Positions 10,465 through 22,107 of a DNA stretch of 64,000 nt are shown piece after piece; positions within the stretch are counted from its first letter, which is position 1; every line of letters begins with the position of its first letter. Source of the stretch: Branchiostoma floridae (Eukaryota > Chordata > Leptocardii > Amphioxiformes > Branchiostomatidae). The DNA is taken from contig NC_049984.1 in the NCBI RefSeq assembly GCF_000003815.2, forward strand, positions 5,853,258 through 5,917,257, read 5' to 3'. The translations under genes were made by a program, and so were the position numbers. Under the pieces are notes generated by a model. That model had not been told where the DNA came from. It searched no databases and saw only the letters and a program-made list of their open reading frames with translations.

Positions 10465-13400
10465 GGCTCCGTTCATTATGCAAAAATCCAAACAGTTTTA
10501 TCCGTTTAGCCAAAAAATCTGACAGCAAATGGTTTGCATTTTGAGTTAATGATGCAAACTTGTACCCATTGGTAAATTGTTCCAGTTCCTTGAAAAGGGC
10601 ATAGTAATGCATGGTTATGCGACCTGGGACATGTTAAAGATTCTACTTTTTTACACCACCAACTACCAGTATGAATGCATGTGCCCAGTTGTAAGATGGA
10701 TCCACGCCGCTTTTGGATTCATGATGACAATTTGCAATTCCTGATGATTAGAAACCGTTTCCGATCCACCTTGCTAGGAGGTCCGGAAAAATCTGTTTGG
10801 AATCCGAAATGGAGCATTCGTGATGACAAATTTATCTGTTTGATCCTACTAAAAAGGATGAAACTTCATTATGCACAAACTTAACACAATTTACAGCAGC
10901 AGATGACACTTAATCACATTGTAGAAGTTACAGTAGAATCCAGCTAATTGCATTACTGCCTATCGCATACTTCGGGGATCTGCATAAAATTCTGAAAATT
11001 CAAACCATTTCCCATTCACCCCATTATAAGTGTTATGGCATAATTGCATAAGCCATTATGGCAGACTTCGAGGATCTGCATAAAGTAATAAGGAAACGTC
11101 AACATTGAGCTCACAAGAGTCTGTTCAAAGGCATTAAATCACCATAATTTTCAAAATCGCATTAAAATGGCCAACGGAAAATGACTGCCGATGCGATGCC
11201 AGTTCTGTCTGACGTTGGCACCACTACAGAAAATGTGGCATTGGTCTAGCATCGGTCTATGTAAAGGATAAAAACTGTCCAAACTTCCTTAGTTGTCTCT
11301 TTGTGGTCACAAATTGCAAAGTAAATCATCTAAAACCTTCCAAAGACCGAGAAATTTATTTTAGAAGTTTCTTTTATTTCACTGGAGGAATAGTTACAGT
11401 ATTTCGTGGTTAGTCATATCTGATACTGCATGTGGATGTATGTGCATGACTGTGAAGTAACCTGGGTTTTATTCTGTTTTTTTTTCAGATGTAAATTAAT
11501 CTGAAGGATGCCACAAGCAGTGCTGATCACAATGTTGACATAAAAAGGAGGGCAGATCAACTAATCGTCAATGCAACATGCATTTTGTTGTGCTATCCTA
11601 GACCTGCCACTTTTTGCCACTCACTGCCAAAGCTTGCACATGATTCTTTGGTTTTGGACAGATGCAGTTGGGTATGTCCAACTTTTAGAAGATGAAAATC
11701 TTCTATAGAGTCGATTCGGAGTCACCGAGAGGGCTTTGAAATAGTATTTGTAGTAAGTTTGAACTATTCTAAGTAAAAGAATATTTCAGCCACTGAAGTT
11801 CTAAACTGTTCAAACAATTGAAAATGAAAGTTTGGACATGTTTGAACCTATCTATTTATGTTGGAAACATTCGGAAATTAATTAATATGGTACAAATATC
11901 TCTTTATTTAGAACAATTTAGAAACATCTATGTGTTTTTGTTATTGTTGGAACATGTGATCAAATGTTCCAACAATTTGCGTCATTTTTTTCCTCCATAA
12001 AAACTTTTATTACCACCATAAACAAAGGTGCTAGGCTGGATCTTTTGTTTGGGTCTTGTATTTTTAGATTTTCTTTAGTAGACACTGGTGGCTCTTTTGT
12101 GAGAAGGTGTCAGACAGACAGAATTTCGTGTACTTGGCAGGGATGTGTGACTTGCCCTCTCCCCAGCCCACTGACCCAGTTTTACCATTTTGTTTCCATG
12201 TTCGAACATGTGATCACAAATGATGAATCTATGTTGGAACAGTTTAGAAACTAACAGAAATAATGGATTTGATGTTAGAGATATTTCTAACATGTATGAA
12301 CACTATAGAAAATATTTAGAACACTAGAAAGGCCGACATTTGCTTAAGAGCAAATACAGCATATTTCAGCCATACCCCTTCCTACGCAACATTGGACTGT
12401 TCCAAATCACCCCTGCGCAAAAATGGAACATCCTCTTAACAGTACATTATCCCCCAAAGTGGACTGGTATTGTGAATTGATTCCAGGTAAAAACAGAGCT
12501 TGCTTCTATTTTTCAGAAAATGACAATAATCACACCTTCCATTCAGAAAATTTTCATCATGACTGAAAATTGTTGAATGACTTCATGTAATGTCGTTAAC
12601 AATTTTCAGTACGATAACTAGGTGTAAGTTTAAAAAAGTATAAGCTCCTTGTGATGTGGGTACATTTATTATTGCAGTGAACTTTTTTTATTCAAGTAGG
12701 GCATACGATTTAATAATTATCAAGCAGGTGCAGGTACTGTAGGAGCGTTTGTTTTCTTCAAGCTGTAAAACTGTTAAACTTTTTTACTTTGTATGCAATC
12801 AGCCATCGAGCCTATTCTTACTTTAGTTTAACAACTCAGTCCTGCCAGACCCGGAAGATACGATTGAACCTTGTTCGAGGATTTATTTTCGTCTGTCTGG
12901 TCAGTCTGTTCATACCCTGGCGCTGAGAGTGTTTTATTGGGCTGAAACTCTGGCAGTTTAAAGTTACTTACAATTTAAATGTTCAAAGTTTATGTCAAAC
13001 AACAACAGCACTAGGAACACATACATTTGCTCTGGAGAAAATACAGCAGTTTTCGCAAGTTCCAGTCCAGTGATAGAAATGTGGCCACTATAGACAGGTG
13101 GTCACTATAGAGAAAAATGCTGATCTATTGACTAGGAGCCATACGTTACACATGATTTCAGTACACTGATCATTAATCATATAAACATTGCACAGGTAAG
13201 CCAATTGTTTAGATGTACAATTAAGTTCAAATAATTCTGAAGAGAAATATTGATGAGAAAATAATCATTCTCGCCACTGTCTAACTTATAATTACGTATC
13301 AAAACTAAACGCAGATTTTCTAACTAACGCACCTTTCGCCGACTTCATCAATGGACCGCCGGCTATCAATCAAACACGGCTGTTGATTAGACTTAGAGTT

Positions 13401-13479
13401 TCAAACAGTCATGTGCTGTGTGCCAGTTGACAGCGAACTTCATGCTACGTGATGTTTTACATTGCTTGGACCTTCTTTC
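10465..13479. other. PWP1 3' region and intergenic DNA
   Basis: No convincing coding exon. It holds the possible alternative last PWP1 acceptor (TTTTTTTTTCAG ending at 11488, then ATG TAA), a loosely repeated GGATCTGCATAAA motif (about 10975 and 11080) and AT-rich sequence. Short ORFs here lack recognisable domains. Confidence 0.5.
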
Positions 13480-14720
13480 CTACAGCGAAGATACTAGCGC
13501 TATAAATAAGCGCTTCAACTAAGGATGGCAACCCGTACAATATTTTTGTATACTGTTGAGCTAAGTAAAGTTTGTTGTTTATGAGGTTTTAGTTGTCTTT
13601 GAAGCTTTGACCCGAAATATTTTAAAGTCAAACTGCTGAAGAGAAGTAAGTGACTGCTACGATTATCGTAGATATGGCCCTAAAAAAACTGATAAAAGAA
13701 GCCTTCTCAATAGTCTAAAATGCAAGAGCTTCCGGGGGGGGGGGCTTCGCCCACCTGGGTCCCCCCCACAGTGGCCCTGCCCCTGGACCCCGCCAGGGAC
13801 ATTCGGCGGCCCCCGGACCCCTGTCCGACGCTTTGAAAAAATCCTGGCGAGAAGTCTGTACGGCCTGAGTCTTCAAGTTAACGTATTGTGTGGCCCCGCT
13901 TATGAATATTAATAAGCCTTCGCTTTCCTCTTCGCTGATTGGCTGAACCATTAATTGAATTAACTCTTCCTGCCGGCTAGACGCAGGTGCAGATGTCGGC
14001 TCTGTGGTGTGAACGTCCGAAAGGTCATGGCATGGAGAACGAAAGAAAACCAATTTCCCATAAAAAAGTGCTGTAATTAAGCCTTTTACAGTACTTTATG
14101 CCAAAAATTTTACTTGGATCATTTTACCAACTATCTTATGCCTATCTATACCAAATGTTACTCATACCAGGGTACAGGGGTGCAAAATATACCGTTATAA
14201 GACCGTCAACAACAGTCGCACGGAGCTAACAGCGCAGCGAAAATACCATCGCTAGCGTTTCAACTTCAGATAACAAGTTATAAGTACTGTTGAACTCAGT
14301 AACGTTAAAGTTTGTTTTTAGTTGCCTTTGACGGTTTGACCTGAAATAGTGTTACGCTAAACTCCTGAAGAGAAGTTAAGTGACAGCTGAGATTATCATA
14401 GATATGCCCCTAAGAACTGATACAATATAAAGCCTTCTGAATAGTCTAAAATGCGAGAGCCTTAGGCGGGCTTCGCTCCCCCTGGCGGGAACACTGCTAT
14501 ATACGGGATCATGAGGCCCCGCTTATGAATATCAATTAGCCTTTGGCCTCCTCTTCGCTGATTGGCTAGGTCTTTGATTCAATTAACTCTCCGCGGCTGA
14601 CGCGCACAGGTGTGGCTCTGTGCGGGGTCACGGAAGGTCACGTCAGGAGGCCAAAAGAAAACAAATTTCCCCTCAGAAAAGTGCCAAATTTAAGGTCATT
14701 CGGTCCAGGAACGGCGGAGA
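13480..14720. repeat. Diverged direct duplication of about 0.5 kb
   Basis: Blocks at about 13480-14060 and 14225-14720 share ordered landmarks: GAAGAGAAGT(T)AAGTGAC, TAGTCTAAAATGC, GGGCTTCGC, GGCCCCGCTTATGAATAT, CCTCTTCGCTGATTGGCT, AATTAACTCT and AAATTTCCC/CAATTTCCC. Each copy has a GC-rich centre in AT-rich surroundings. This is probably two copies of one unnamed mobile repeat. No protein is recognised. Confidence 0.65.
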
Positions 14721-15675
14721 TGAATCACTTTGAAGATTTGACAGGAGAAAGAAAGAAGAAAGAAACATTACGAATACAATATATTTCACCATACTATGTA
14801 TGGCTGAAATATAATTACACAGATGTTATAAATAGTTCTAAACAATTACTTATCATAGTTAGAATGTTATTAAGATTTCCAAAATGTTGGAACAAAAGGC
14901 AAGAAATACCCTCTTGGTAATGTGGAATTGACTCTACAAAAATAAATTTATTTTTGTTCACATGCTCTAATGAAAATGCAACATTGGTAGCATTAGACCT
15001 ACCAATTTACAGGTAGTTGTATAGTAAATGACTAAGAATTTATGTCAGAAAATTCCCAATTATGAGAGAAGAATCATATTCACAAAGATCTTTTGATTTT
15101 CCGTACATTGTACTGAAATGAATTACCCTTCAGTCTAGTACATTATGTGACCCCAAGTTCTTCTCGCCATTGTACAAACCAGTTTGGTAACTCATTTTTC
15201 CATACTGTTTAAGTCTTTGAAAATAAACATCCACAGGTGCTCCCTATGCAATTCATTGTGTTGTTATCAGTTTAGCTTTACTTACTTGTCAATTTTGATT
15301 TACTAAAACACAATTCCTTATACTTCAGTGTAGTTGTGCAGTTCTTGCTCAGACTACTTGTTTTTTTGAAAAATGAAAAATAAGGTAAAAACTAGCCACC
15401 AATAATTGTGACTGAAACGGCATGGATATGTTCTAAGGATTCACAATGAAAGTATATAATGTCTCCAGGAGATGCATCCCAAATGTGGAGACAGAATGCA
15501 TTCGAGGTCAAAGATCATGAGAAACATTCATCTACTAGTATTTATTTAGATATACTGCAATTATTGAAGGATTAAAATAACAATATCACTTTTACAAGAT
15601 ACCATAACAGAATCAGACTGCAAGGTTTGAACCGTCGAGTGGTGGGTTCTTTTTTGACATGCTCAAGTTATATAT
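14721..15675. other. Intergenic, no recognised feature
   Basis: AT-rich sequence without a supported gene. A 102-residue ORF spanning 14612-14920 overlaps the preceding duplication and shows no known domain. Confidence 0.4.
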
Positions 15676-16212
15676 ACACCAAGGAGGTTAAAAAGTAACC
15701 AATCACCAGTCTGGACTTGAAATTTCCTTTCATTTGGTGGAAGTCATTCTGGAAACAAGGTTGTAACTCGCTGCCACTATGGTCTCTATCTAGACCTATC
15801 TGCTCAAGTAATCTGCAATGACATCTCAGGCGCGGTACAGTTCTACAGTTGGTTTATTCTCTCAGCCACTGCAGCCTCTGTGCATTGCGGAGGTTGTCTC
15901 TTGAGGTTCTATTACTCTCTGCTCCTACGCATTCGTGTTAGTGTAAGCTCATTTAATATTAACAATGTCACATCCCTTTTCCTAAGATCAATTCTTCTTA
16001 ACACAATGTTATGGTCTTTCTCTGTTGTTATACAATTCTAGTGTTTTCTTTCGTCTCATTTAGAGTCTTTCTTTGCTCTTGATCAAGTGTCCTTTTGCAA
16101 TCTCAGGTTCCGTGCAATCTGGATTCCTTTCAGTTGTAAGAAAAATGGTCCATGGCATCCTCGCATGTATTACCGGTAGTTGATTAGTAAGTTAACATGC
16201 TAACTCTAAAGT

Positions 16213-17013
16213 CTATAACATGCTTATCTTCTCATGCATGCATGAATACTTTACAAAGTCTTTCAGATGTGCTGGTGTGCGCACGATCCTTCCAGATCTG
16301 GTTGTAGTCTGCTCAGCATTCGTTGGCTTCTGTTCAGCAGTTGTTGTTGGCTGTTCATTGTTGACAGTTGCTTCTGTTGCATTGTTGTGGTCAACGTCGT
16401 CAGTTGTCACTGTTGCTGGTGGGGTTTCTTGTGTCCTCGGAGGCTCTGGTGTGAGTAGCGCAGTAGTCATAGGTATGGTTGTTCTGGTTCTCCTACCAAA
16501 CAACCTCTGTACCGGACTGCTGTTGACGCCCTGCGTCGGTGTGTTTCTGAAGTCCAGTAAGGCCAAGTACGGATCCATCTTTGCCAGAAGTGCTTTTTCC
16601 ATAAGCTTCTTTACTGTCTTGACCGCGTTCTCTGACTTACCATTACTTTGGGGATATCCCGGGGACAATGTAATGTGGTGGAAGTGCCACTCTTTGGAAA
16701 ATGTCTCGAACTCTGCAGACAAAAACTGCGGTCCATTGTCACTCATGACGGTGTCCGGGATACCATGTCTAGCGAACTGCATCTTCAGCTTCTTTATGAT
16801 GGTTGCCGATCTTGCAGTGTCTACACAGTTGTCGATCTCAAAGAAGTTTGAGAAATAATCCACTGTGATCAGATACTCTTTTCCACGGAAGTTGAACATG
16901 TCTATGCCCACTTTCTCCCATGGTCGCATTGGAACTGGATGTGATAACAGAGTCTCCTTCTGTTGTCTGGTTCCGACTGTCTGGCACCATTCCAGTGCTG
17001 AGTACCCAATCAT
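16213..17013 (-). pseudogene. Ty3/gypsy integrase fragment
   Basis: A 266-residue minus-strand ORF covers an rve integrase core: PWEKVGIDMF (first Asp), MSDNGPQFLSAEF (second Asp) and GYPQSNGKSENAVK (Glu). A TQGVNSSP segment and an Arg-Ser-Gly-Arg C-terminal tail typical of Ty3/gypsy Pol follow. The upstream zinc-finger, RNase H and RT parts that should continue beyond 17013 on this strand are missing. The sequence there is instead a protease piece on the other strand. It is a remnant and not a working gene. Confidence 0.8.
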
Positions 17014-17222
17014 CTTATGCAGGGCAAGTGTATGCCACTATGGAGATAGAAGGAAGAGAAGGAAGATTCCAGTTAGATCTCGGTGCTACATGCAATGTCA
17101 TGCCAAAGACGGTATCGGATCGGAACAGAATTCCGTACCAAGTGGATGGACCACAGAGAACGTTGAACATGTATAATCTGACATTGCTTGAATCTGAAGA
17201 TGTTAAAGAAATCGGCTTCTGA
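17010..17222 (+). pseudogene. Ty3/gypsy protease fragment in opposite orientation
   Basis: The plus-strand reading GQVYATMEIEGREG, then LDLGATCNVMP, matches the flap and active-site region of retropepsins (D-L-G-A in place of D-T/S-G-A). It ends at TGA 17220-17222. It abuts the minus-strand integrase fragment head to tail, implying inversion inside an old gypsy copy. Confidence 0.6.
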
Positions 17223-17732
17223 CACCATGTAACTCGCTGCCTCTGTAGTAGAAATAACTTTAGCCCCTTAGCCTTTAGTTAGTGAACCGCCCTGGGTGGA
17301 GCCCTTCCTATCATCAACGGAACTCCCCTTTGACTGTAACGTATGAAAGACAACGCCTCTTTTAATTTCATTACGTCACGTTGTAAATGAGTCACCGTGC
17401 ATTCCCGCCGCTGCCACCTTCTCTCCAACCAGGGAGGTTCGTGTTCCATTGAACCAAGGAGGTTAATTTAACCTCCTTGGTCCAACTTGAAGTTCAATTT
17501 CTCGGCTCCGTGTCCCACCCTACAGCTGGTAAAGAGCTTCAAAATATGGCGCTATCTAAGGTAAAACCACTTTCTCTTTTCTCGTTCCTTTCTAGATCGT
17601 TCTAGACGAGAGGAGTCGCTCCAAGTCCAACTCGCCCCAGGGCGATCGGCAATACTGGGTCGCTCATAGTATATCCTACTTCTAAATATGACTTTTTATG
17701 CTAACAAAACCTCATGACTCTAATTCTAGCTT
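17223..17732. other. Possible LTR remnant and palindrome
   Basis: Begins just after the protease fragment with TGTAACTCGCTGCCTCTGTA. A similar TGTAACTCGCTGCC start occurs at about 15767, which suggests LTR edges of the scrambled gypsy copy. At 17453-17481 lies a 29-bp near-perfect palindrome (ACCAAGGAGGTTAA and its reverse complement). Nothing coding is seen. Confidence 0.4.
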
Positions 17733-18005
17733 CTTTTATGATATTTTGCGTTGCATTTCATTTAGCAACAGACAGGAATAAATTATTAATGTGTCTAGCT
17801 CAAGTTGGGACAAAAGGGCGTCTGCAGATAGACTGGGAACATTCAGAGATTGTTTGCAAAATTTTAGGTGAATAGCTTCGATTGGTGATGATTTTGGGGT
17901 TTTGAATGACCCCCAGATTTCCGAACCATACAACAATACGGGCTTCACGCATGTGTTAAATAGTTTGTGTCTTACAGATATAGAGGCGTCGGCTTTGCTA
18001 ATGTA
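17733..18005 (-). pseudogene. LINE reverse transcriptase fragment, downstream half
   Basis: The minus-strand reading contains KADASISVRHKLFNTCVKP followed by VLLYGSEIWG, the typical region after the RT palm in LINE ORF2 proteins, and ends at a stop near 17733. Its upstream half is at 27811-27905, on the far side of the LTR element. The frame runs straight across the 4-bp target duplication (LFGINQSLS then KADAS). It is therefore an older LINE copy split by the LTR insertion. Confidence 0.75.
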
Positions 18006-18589
18006 ACAGGGTGCCTCTGTACTAAATCCATCTATATTGTAAGTTGGCTGAGTTCCTTGTACTTTCCAAGACCCTCAATGTTAGACTGGATTAGTCACTT
18101 TGACCCTGAACTGTTCTTAGGAAGGGGAGTGGGCAGCCTTGAGTTAATTGACCCCAGAAGTCCTATTCACCTTCATCTGAGGGGTATGTTACCAGTTAAT
18201 GCAAAGCGTCCCCACGCCAGACCCCTGGGGTGGTGGAGTGTGTGTCCCAGATATGGTACCAGCTAATTTGAATGCAAAGCGTCCCCACGCCAGACACCTG
18301 GGGTGGTGGTGTGTCCCAGATATGGTACCAGCTAATTTGAATGCATAGCGTCCCCACGCCAGACCCCTGGGGTGGATGTGGCCAGGAGAGATATAAATAG
18401 GGGTAGAGCTAGGGGACTGGGGAGAGTTCTGCTTTGGAGGGAGAGAGAATAGAACGACTTCTATGTAGCTCTTGGCTTCTGTTGTCTTTGGTTCGACTCG
18501 TACACGTTACAAGAACTGCAACTATTCCACGAACTCTGTAAGGGACGCCTTCGAAGTCAAGGTTTCAACCCAAGTTCACCACCCTTACA
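18002..18589 (+). repeat. 5' LTR
   Basis: 588 bp, TG...CA ends. It contains a TATA box (ATATAAATAG at 18391-18400). Upstream, from about 18196 to 18375, are three tandem copies of a block of about 75 bp beginning near AATGCAAAGCGTCCCCACG, each carrying GCGTCCCCACGCCAGAC and CAGATATGGTACCAGCTAA. Position and copy number suggest promoter or enhancer elements. Confidence 0.93.
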
Positions 18590-18591
18590 TT

Positions 18592-18609
18592 TGGTGGCAG
18601 CGGTGGGAT
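18592..18609 (+). other. Primer-binding site, tRNA-Leu type
   Basis: TGGTGGCAGCGGTGGGAT, two bases after the 5' LTR. Its complement ATCCCACCGCTGCCACCA equals, as I recall it, the 3' end of animal tRNA-Leu (AAG/UAG) plus CCA, over all 18 bases. Confidence 0.8.
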
Positions 18610-18794
18610 AAGTTGCGTGTACGTCGACCAGGACCAGGAGCCAAGTTCACCATCATCGCTACGGGAGAGACGGAAGGTCAACGCTACCCGAGTGAAGACG
18701 GCGGTAAGTGCCTTTGTTTGTGGGTTGAGAGGGAAACACGCACGCATTTGTCTGACCACTCTTAGTTTTTGTGAGATAAATGATTTAATCTAAA

Positions 18795-21700
18795 ATGGAG
18801 AATCAGAATGGACAGAATCAGTTGGCAGGAGTAGGTTTTGGCCTTTCACTGTTCGAACGGAAGCTCCCCAAGTTCGCGGGATCAGGGGCAGGGTTGTCCG
18901 TAGAAGAATGGATTGACGAGGTCTGACCACAACCTTATCCTGGCCTGTGCACAAGCAGGAAGAGAGGCATGCGGTACACGCTGGTGTGAATACAGGTCTT
19001 ACAAGCAGTACACCCAACAATCTTTTATTGATGGACTCAAGTCACTGGGATACAGTATTAGACTGCACTGATGTAACGGATGCTTGGGATGCTTTTAAGG
19101 ATATTTTCCTGAATGTAGCTGACAAATTCGCTCCGCTGTGCAAGAGGAGAGTGAGGGATAACAACACTGTTGCTCCTTGGATGACGGGCAGGGTAAAAAA
19201 CATGATGGGGCGACGCGACGCAGCTAGACGCAAAGCAATCAAAACCAAGGAGGGAAAAGACTGGGAGGTCTACCGGGTGATAAGGAACCAGACAACATCA
19301 GCAGTCAGAAAGGCAAAGAAAATCCACTTTGCTGAAGCTGTGACAGAAGCGAAAGGAGATCAAAGCCTCAGGTGGAAAATTATTAACGCCTTCACAGGGA
19401 AATCCAAAGGGAAGTGTCAAGTTCAGAACTTGGCGAGACCTGACGGTACCAATATATCGGACCCCAGCGAAATGTCTCAAGAGTTCAATAGCTACTTCGC
19501 AACTTGTGCTACAAGCCTTGCCGATAGTATGCCAACCTCCCAGAAAGATCCTCTCCGACACATACCGGAGCCTAGTACAGAGTTCAGCTTTGAGTCAGTT
19601 GACGAATCGACAGTGCTAAGTGAACTTCTCAGATTGAAAGCAAAGAAGGCCACTGGGCTCGACAATATCCCCTCAAAACTGCTTAAGGACTCCGCCCCTG
19701 TCATTGTCAGACCACTGACACACATATTTAACCTATCACTTGCCAAGGGAGAAGTCCCTAGTGACTGGAAGACGGCAAAGATCACACCCATTTACAAGTC
19801 CGGTAATCGAACTAATGTGGCCAACTACCGTCCTGTCTCTGTACTGAGTGTAACATCCAAAGTGTTGGAAAAACTCGTTGGTAACCAAGTATCACGCTAC
19901 ATGGCCCAGAACAACCTTCTCACGGTATACCAAAGTGGGTTTCGGAGAAACCACAGTACTGCCTCTGCAGTTTTGAAGATTGTGGAGGATATTAGGTCGG
20001 CCAATAATAGTCGCCAGGTCACAGTTGCTCTCTTCCTAGACTTACGCAAAGCATTTGACACTGTGAATCATGCCATTCTGTTGAGTAAGCTCAAGAAACT
20101 GGGTTTTGATAGGGATGCAACAAAATGGTTTACATCATACCTCTCTGGTCGCTCACAATGCACTAGTCTGCAAAGTCAATGTTGAGATGGCTGTAGTCAC
20201 CTGCGGGGTACCACAGGGGAGCGTACTTGGTCCCTTGCTGTTTTGTTTATATGTCAACGACATGCCACAGGTTCTAGAAAAATGCAAAATACACCTGTAT
20301 GCAGACGACACCGCAATCTATTACTCGGCGGGCACGATGAAAGAGTGTGAAGAGACAGTTTCCCAGGATATGAAGAGAGTGTCAGACTGGTTAATTGATA
20401 ATAGACTTTCTCTCCATCATGACAAGACAAAGTCTATGCTATTCGGGGTTCCTCAGAAGCTGAGACATGTTGGGACAACAGTTCAGATCACAGACGGTGT
20501 TAACATTTATGAGCAAGTTAACACTTTCAAATATTTGGGCATCACTCTAGACCCATCGCTCCAGTGGTCAGCTCACATAACAAATATCACGAAAAAAATA
20601 TTCAGTGGCCTCAGTGCAATGAGACGTGCAAAACCCTACGTAACAAAAGAAATCTTACATACTATGTGTCAAACTTTGTTGTTGTCGCACTTGGACTACT
20701 GTGGCGCGGCGTGGTTGCCAAGCCTTGTACAGGGCAAGAAAACACAAATGCTGCAACTCGACAGACTGCTGTTTAGATTAGAACTGCAAGGATGATTACA
20801 GGCTACACACATCGGTGAGAAATCGGGCGGAAAAAATCAGTCTGGCCACAGTTTTCAATGCTGTACGAGGAAAAGCCCCTTTGTACATATCTGACATGTT
20901 CAGGTGGAAGTCACCACCAACTATAAGAGCTCGCACCCGCACGGCTGTTAAAATGTTCGCTGACTGGGACCCTCACCAGTTGAACTGTCCCGTAGCAAGC
21001 CTGAAGTGCTACGAGGGAAGCTTAAAATCTTTTGGCCCCCAACTGTGGAACAAACTGTCACTTAAGCACCGCAAGACTCTGGGACTGGTTAAGTTTATCA
21101 AGGAACTGTGAGGTCTAGATGGTAATGACAAGTGAAATTGTGAGTTTTGATATGTCGTTTTGTGGTTATGCACTATTGTATGTGTTATTGTAATATTGCA
21201 AAGTTTTAAATTGTATTTTTGTTTACCCAGCATTGCCTGAAAAACAGGTTGTTATGTACCTGAGTGTTACTGCTGGTAAAATAAATAAACTGAAAATAAA
21301 TAAACTGAAACTGAGATCGAAGAGGCGTTTCAGCTGTTCGATGTACCGGAAGGCCATCTGGCCGGGCTGCTGTACCGCCAGTTAGAGGGGGAAGCTCGGA
21401 GACAAATAGCAGTTCTCTCGGTTCAGGACAGGGCCAACCTAGACAGATTGAAGGACGGGCTCATTGAGGCGTTTGGGGACCCCACCCCTGTGGCAGTAAT
21501 CATGGGCCAGTTCTACTCCCGTGTTCAGCTGCCCCGTGAGAGCCTGCAGCAGTATGCTCTGGCCCTACAAGAATTACTAAAGCGGGCAGATAGACGGAGG
21601 GGTGAGCCCTGGGCCGATAATGACAGCATTCTCAGAGACAGATTTGTAGATGGGATAAGGGACGAGTGGCTTAGCCGTCAGTTGCGAGGAGGGGTTGTGA

Positions 21701-22107
21701 GGGCCCCCGCAGATAACCCTCGGACCTTCCGAGATGTAAAGGAAGAGGCCTTCCATCTTAGCGGAGAGTGGGGGGCGAGTACGAGGCCCGTTCAGGCCAA
21801 GCAGATGTCCATGGGAGGAGAGGCGAATGTGAACGACGAAATGTCGCGTCTCCGAATGGGCACTGCCAGAGCGCTAGAGGGTATCCGCAAGGAGATGGCT
21901 AGGATGGTTGTGCGCCCGGCTCCCATGAACGTTAACGATCAGGCCGCACGCGGCCCGACGGGTCCTTCCCCTAGGAATAGGCGGGATCCTGCTTCCGGAC
22001 GGCCGATTTGTAACCAGTGTGACGAAGTGGGTCACATAGCGAGGTATTGCAGGAGCAATAGAAGTCAGGATGTAAGGTCGGCAAATGCTATGGTTAACCC
22101 AAACTAA
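18795..22107 (+). pseudogene. gag of the LTR element, split by a LINE
   Basis: ATG at 18795. The N-terminal piece 18795-18922 contains LPKFAGSGAG and SVEEWIDEV. The reading resumes at 21313 with EIEEAFQLFDV and runs to TAA at 22105-22107. The second part has a retrotransposon Gag capsid-like region (AFGDPTPVAVIMGQFYSR, LPRESLQQYALALQELLKRA) and a CCHC zinc knuckle CNQCDEVGHIARYC near the end, for nucleic-acid binding and packaging. About 2.4 kb of LINE sequence separates the pieces, so this copy cannot make full Gag. Confidence 0.85.
18923..21312 (+). mobile_element. 5'-truncated CR1/L2-like LINE inserted in gag
   Basis: Begins inside the endonuclease domain at its last catalytic motif (SDHNLILACAQ) and continues into the RT: DNIPSKLLKD, WKTAKITPIYKSG, NYRPVSVLSVTSKVLEK, FLDLRKAFDTVNHA, GVPQGSVLGPLLFCLYVND, then YADDTAIYYS (catalytic pair), and a thumb/C-terminal part (SHLDYCGAAW, then KSFGPQLWNKLS). 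The ORF is broken by frameshifts near 19070 and 20160 and a stop near 20794. The 3' end carries AATAAACTGAAA-type short repeats. It lies in the same orientation as gag. Family placement is by RT motifs only. Confidence 0.85.

Noticed and set aside
14612-14920. 102-residue ORF as a SAMHD1 5' exon or independent gene
   Set aside because: No SAM-domain similarity, it overlaps the duplicated repeat, and no donor in a fitting phase was found.
16220-16858. 212-codon plus-strand hydrophobic ORF
   Set aside because: It is the antisense shadow of the gypsy integrase fragment, whose catalytic motifs on the minus strand are unmistakable.
18923-18926. CTGA as target-site duplication of the nested LINE
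   Set aside because: Restoring gag with this repeat would create a frame error, so it is more likely chance microhomology.
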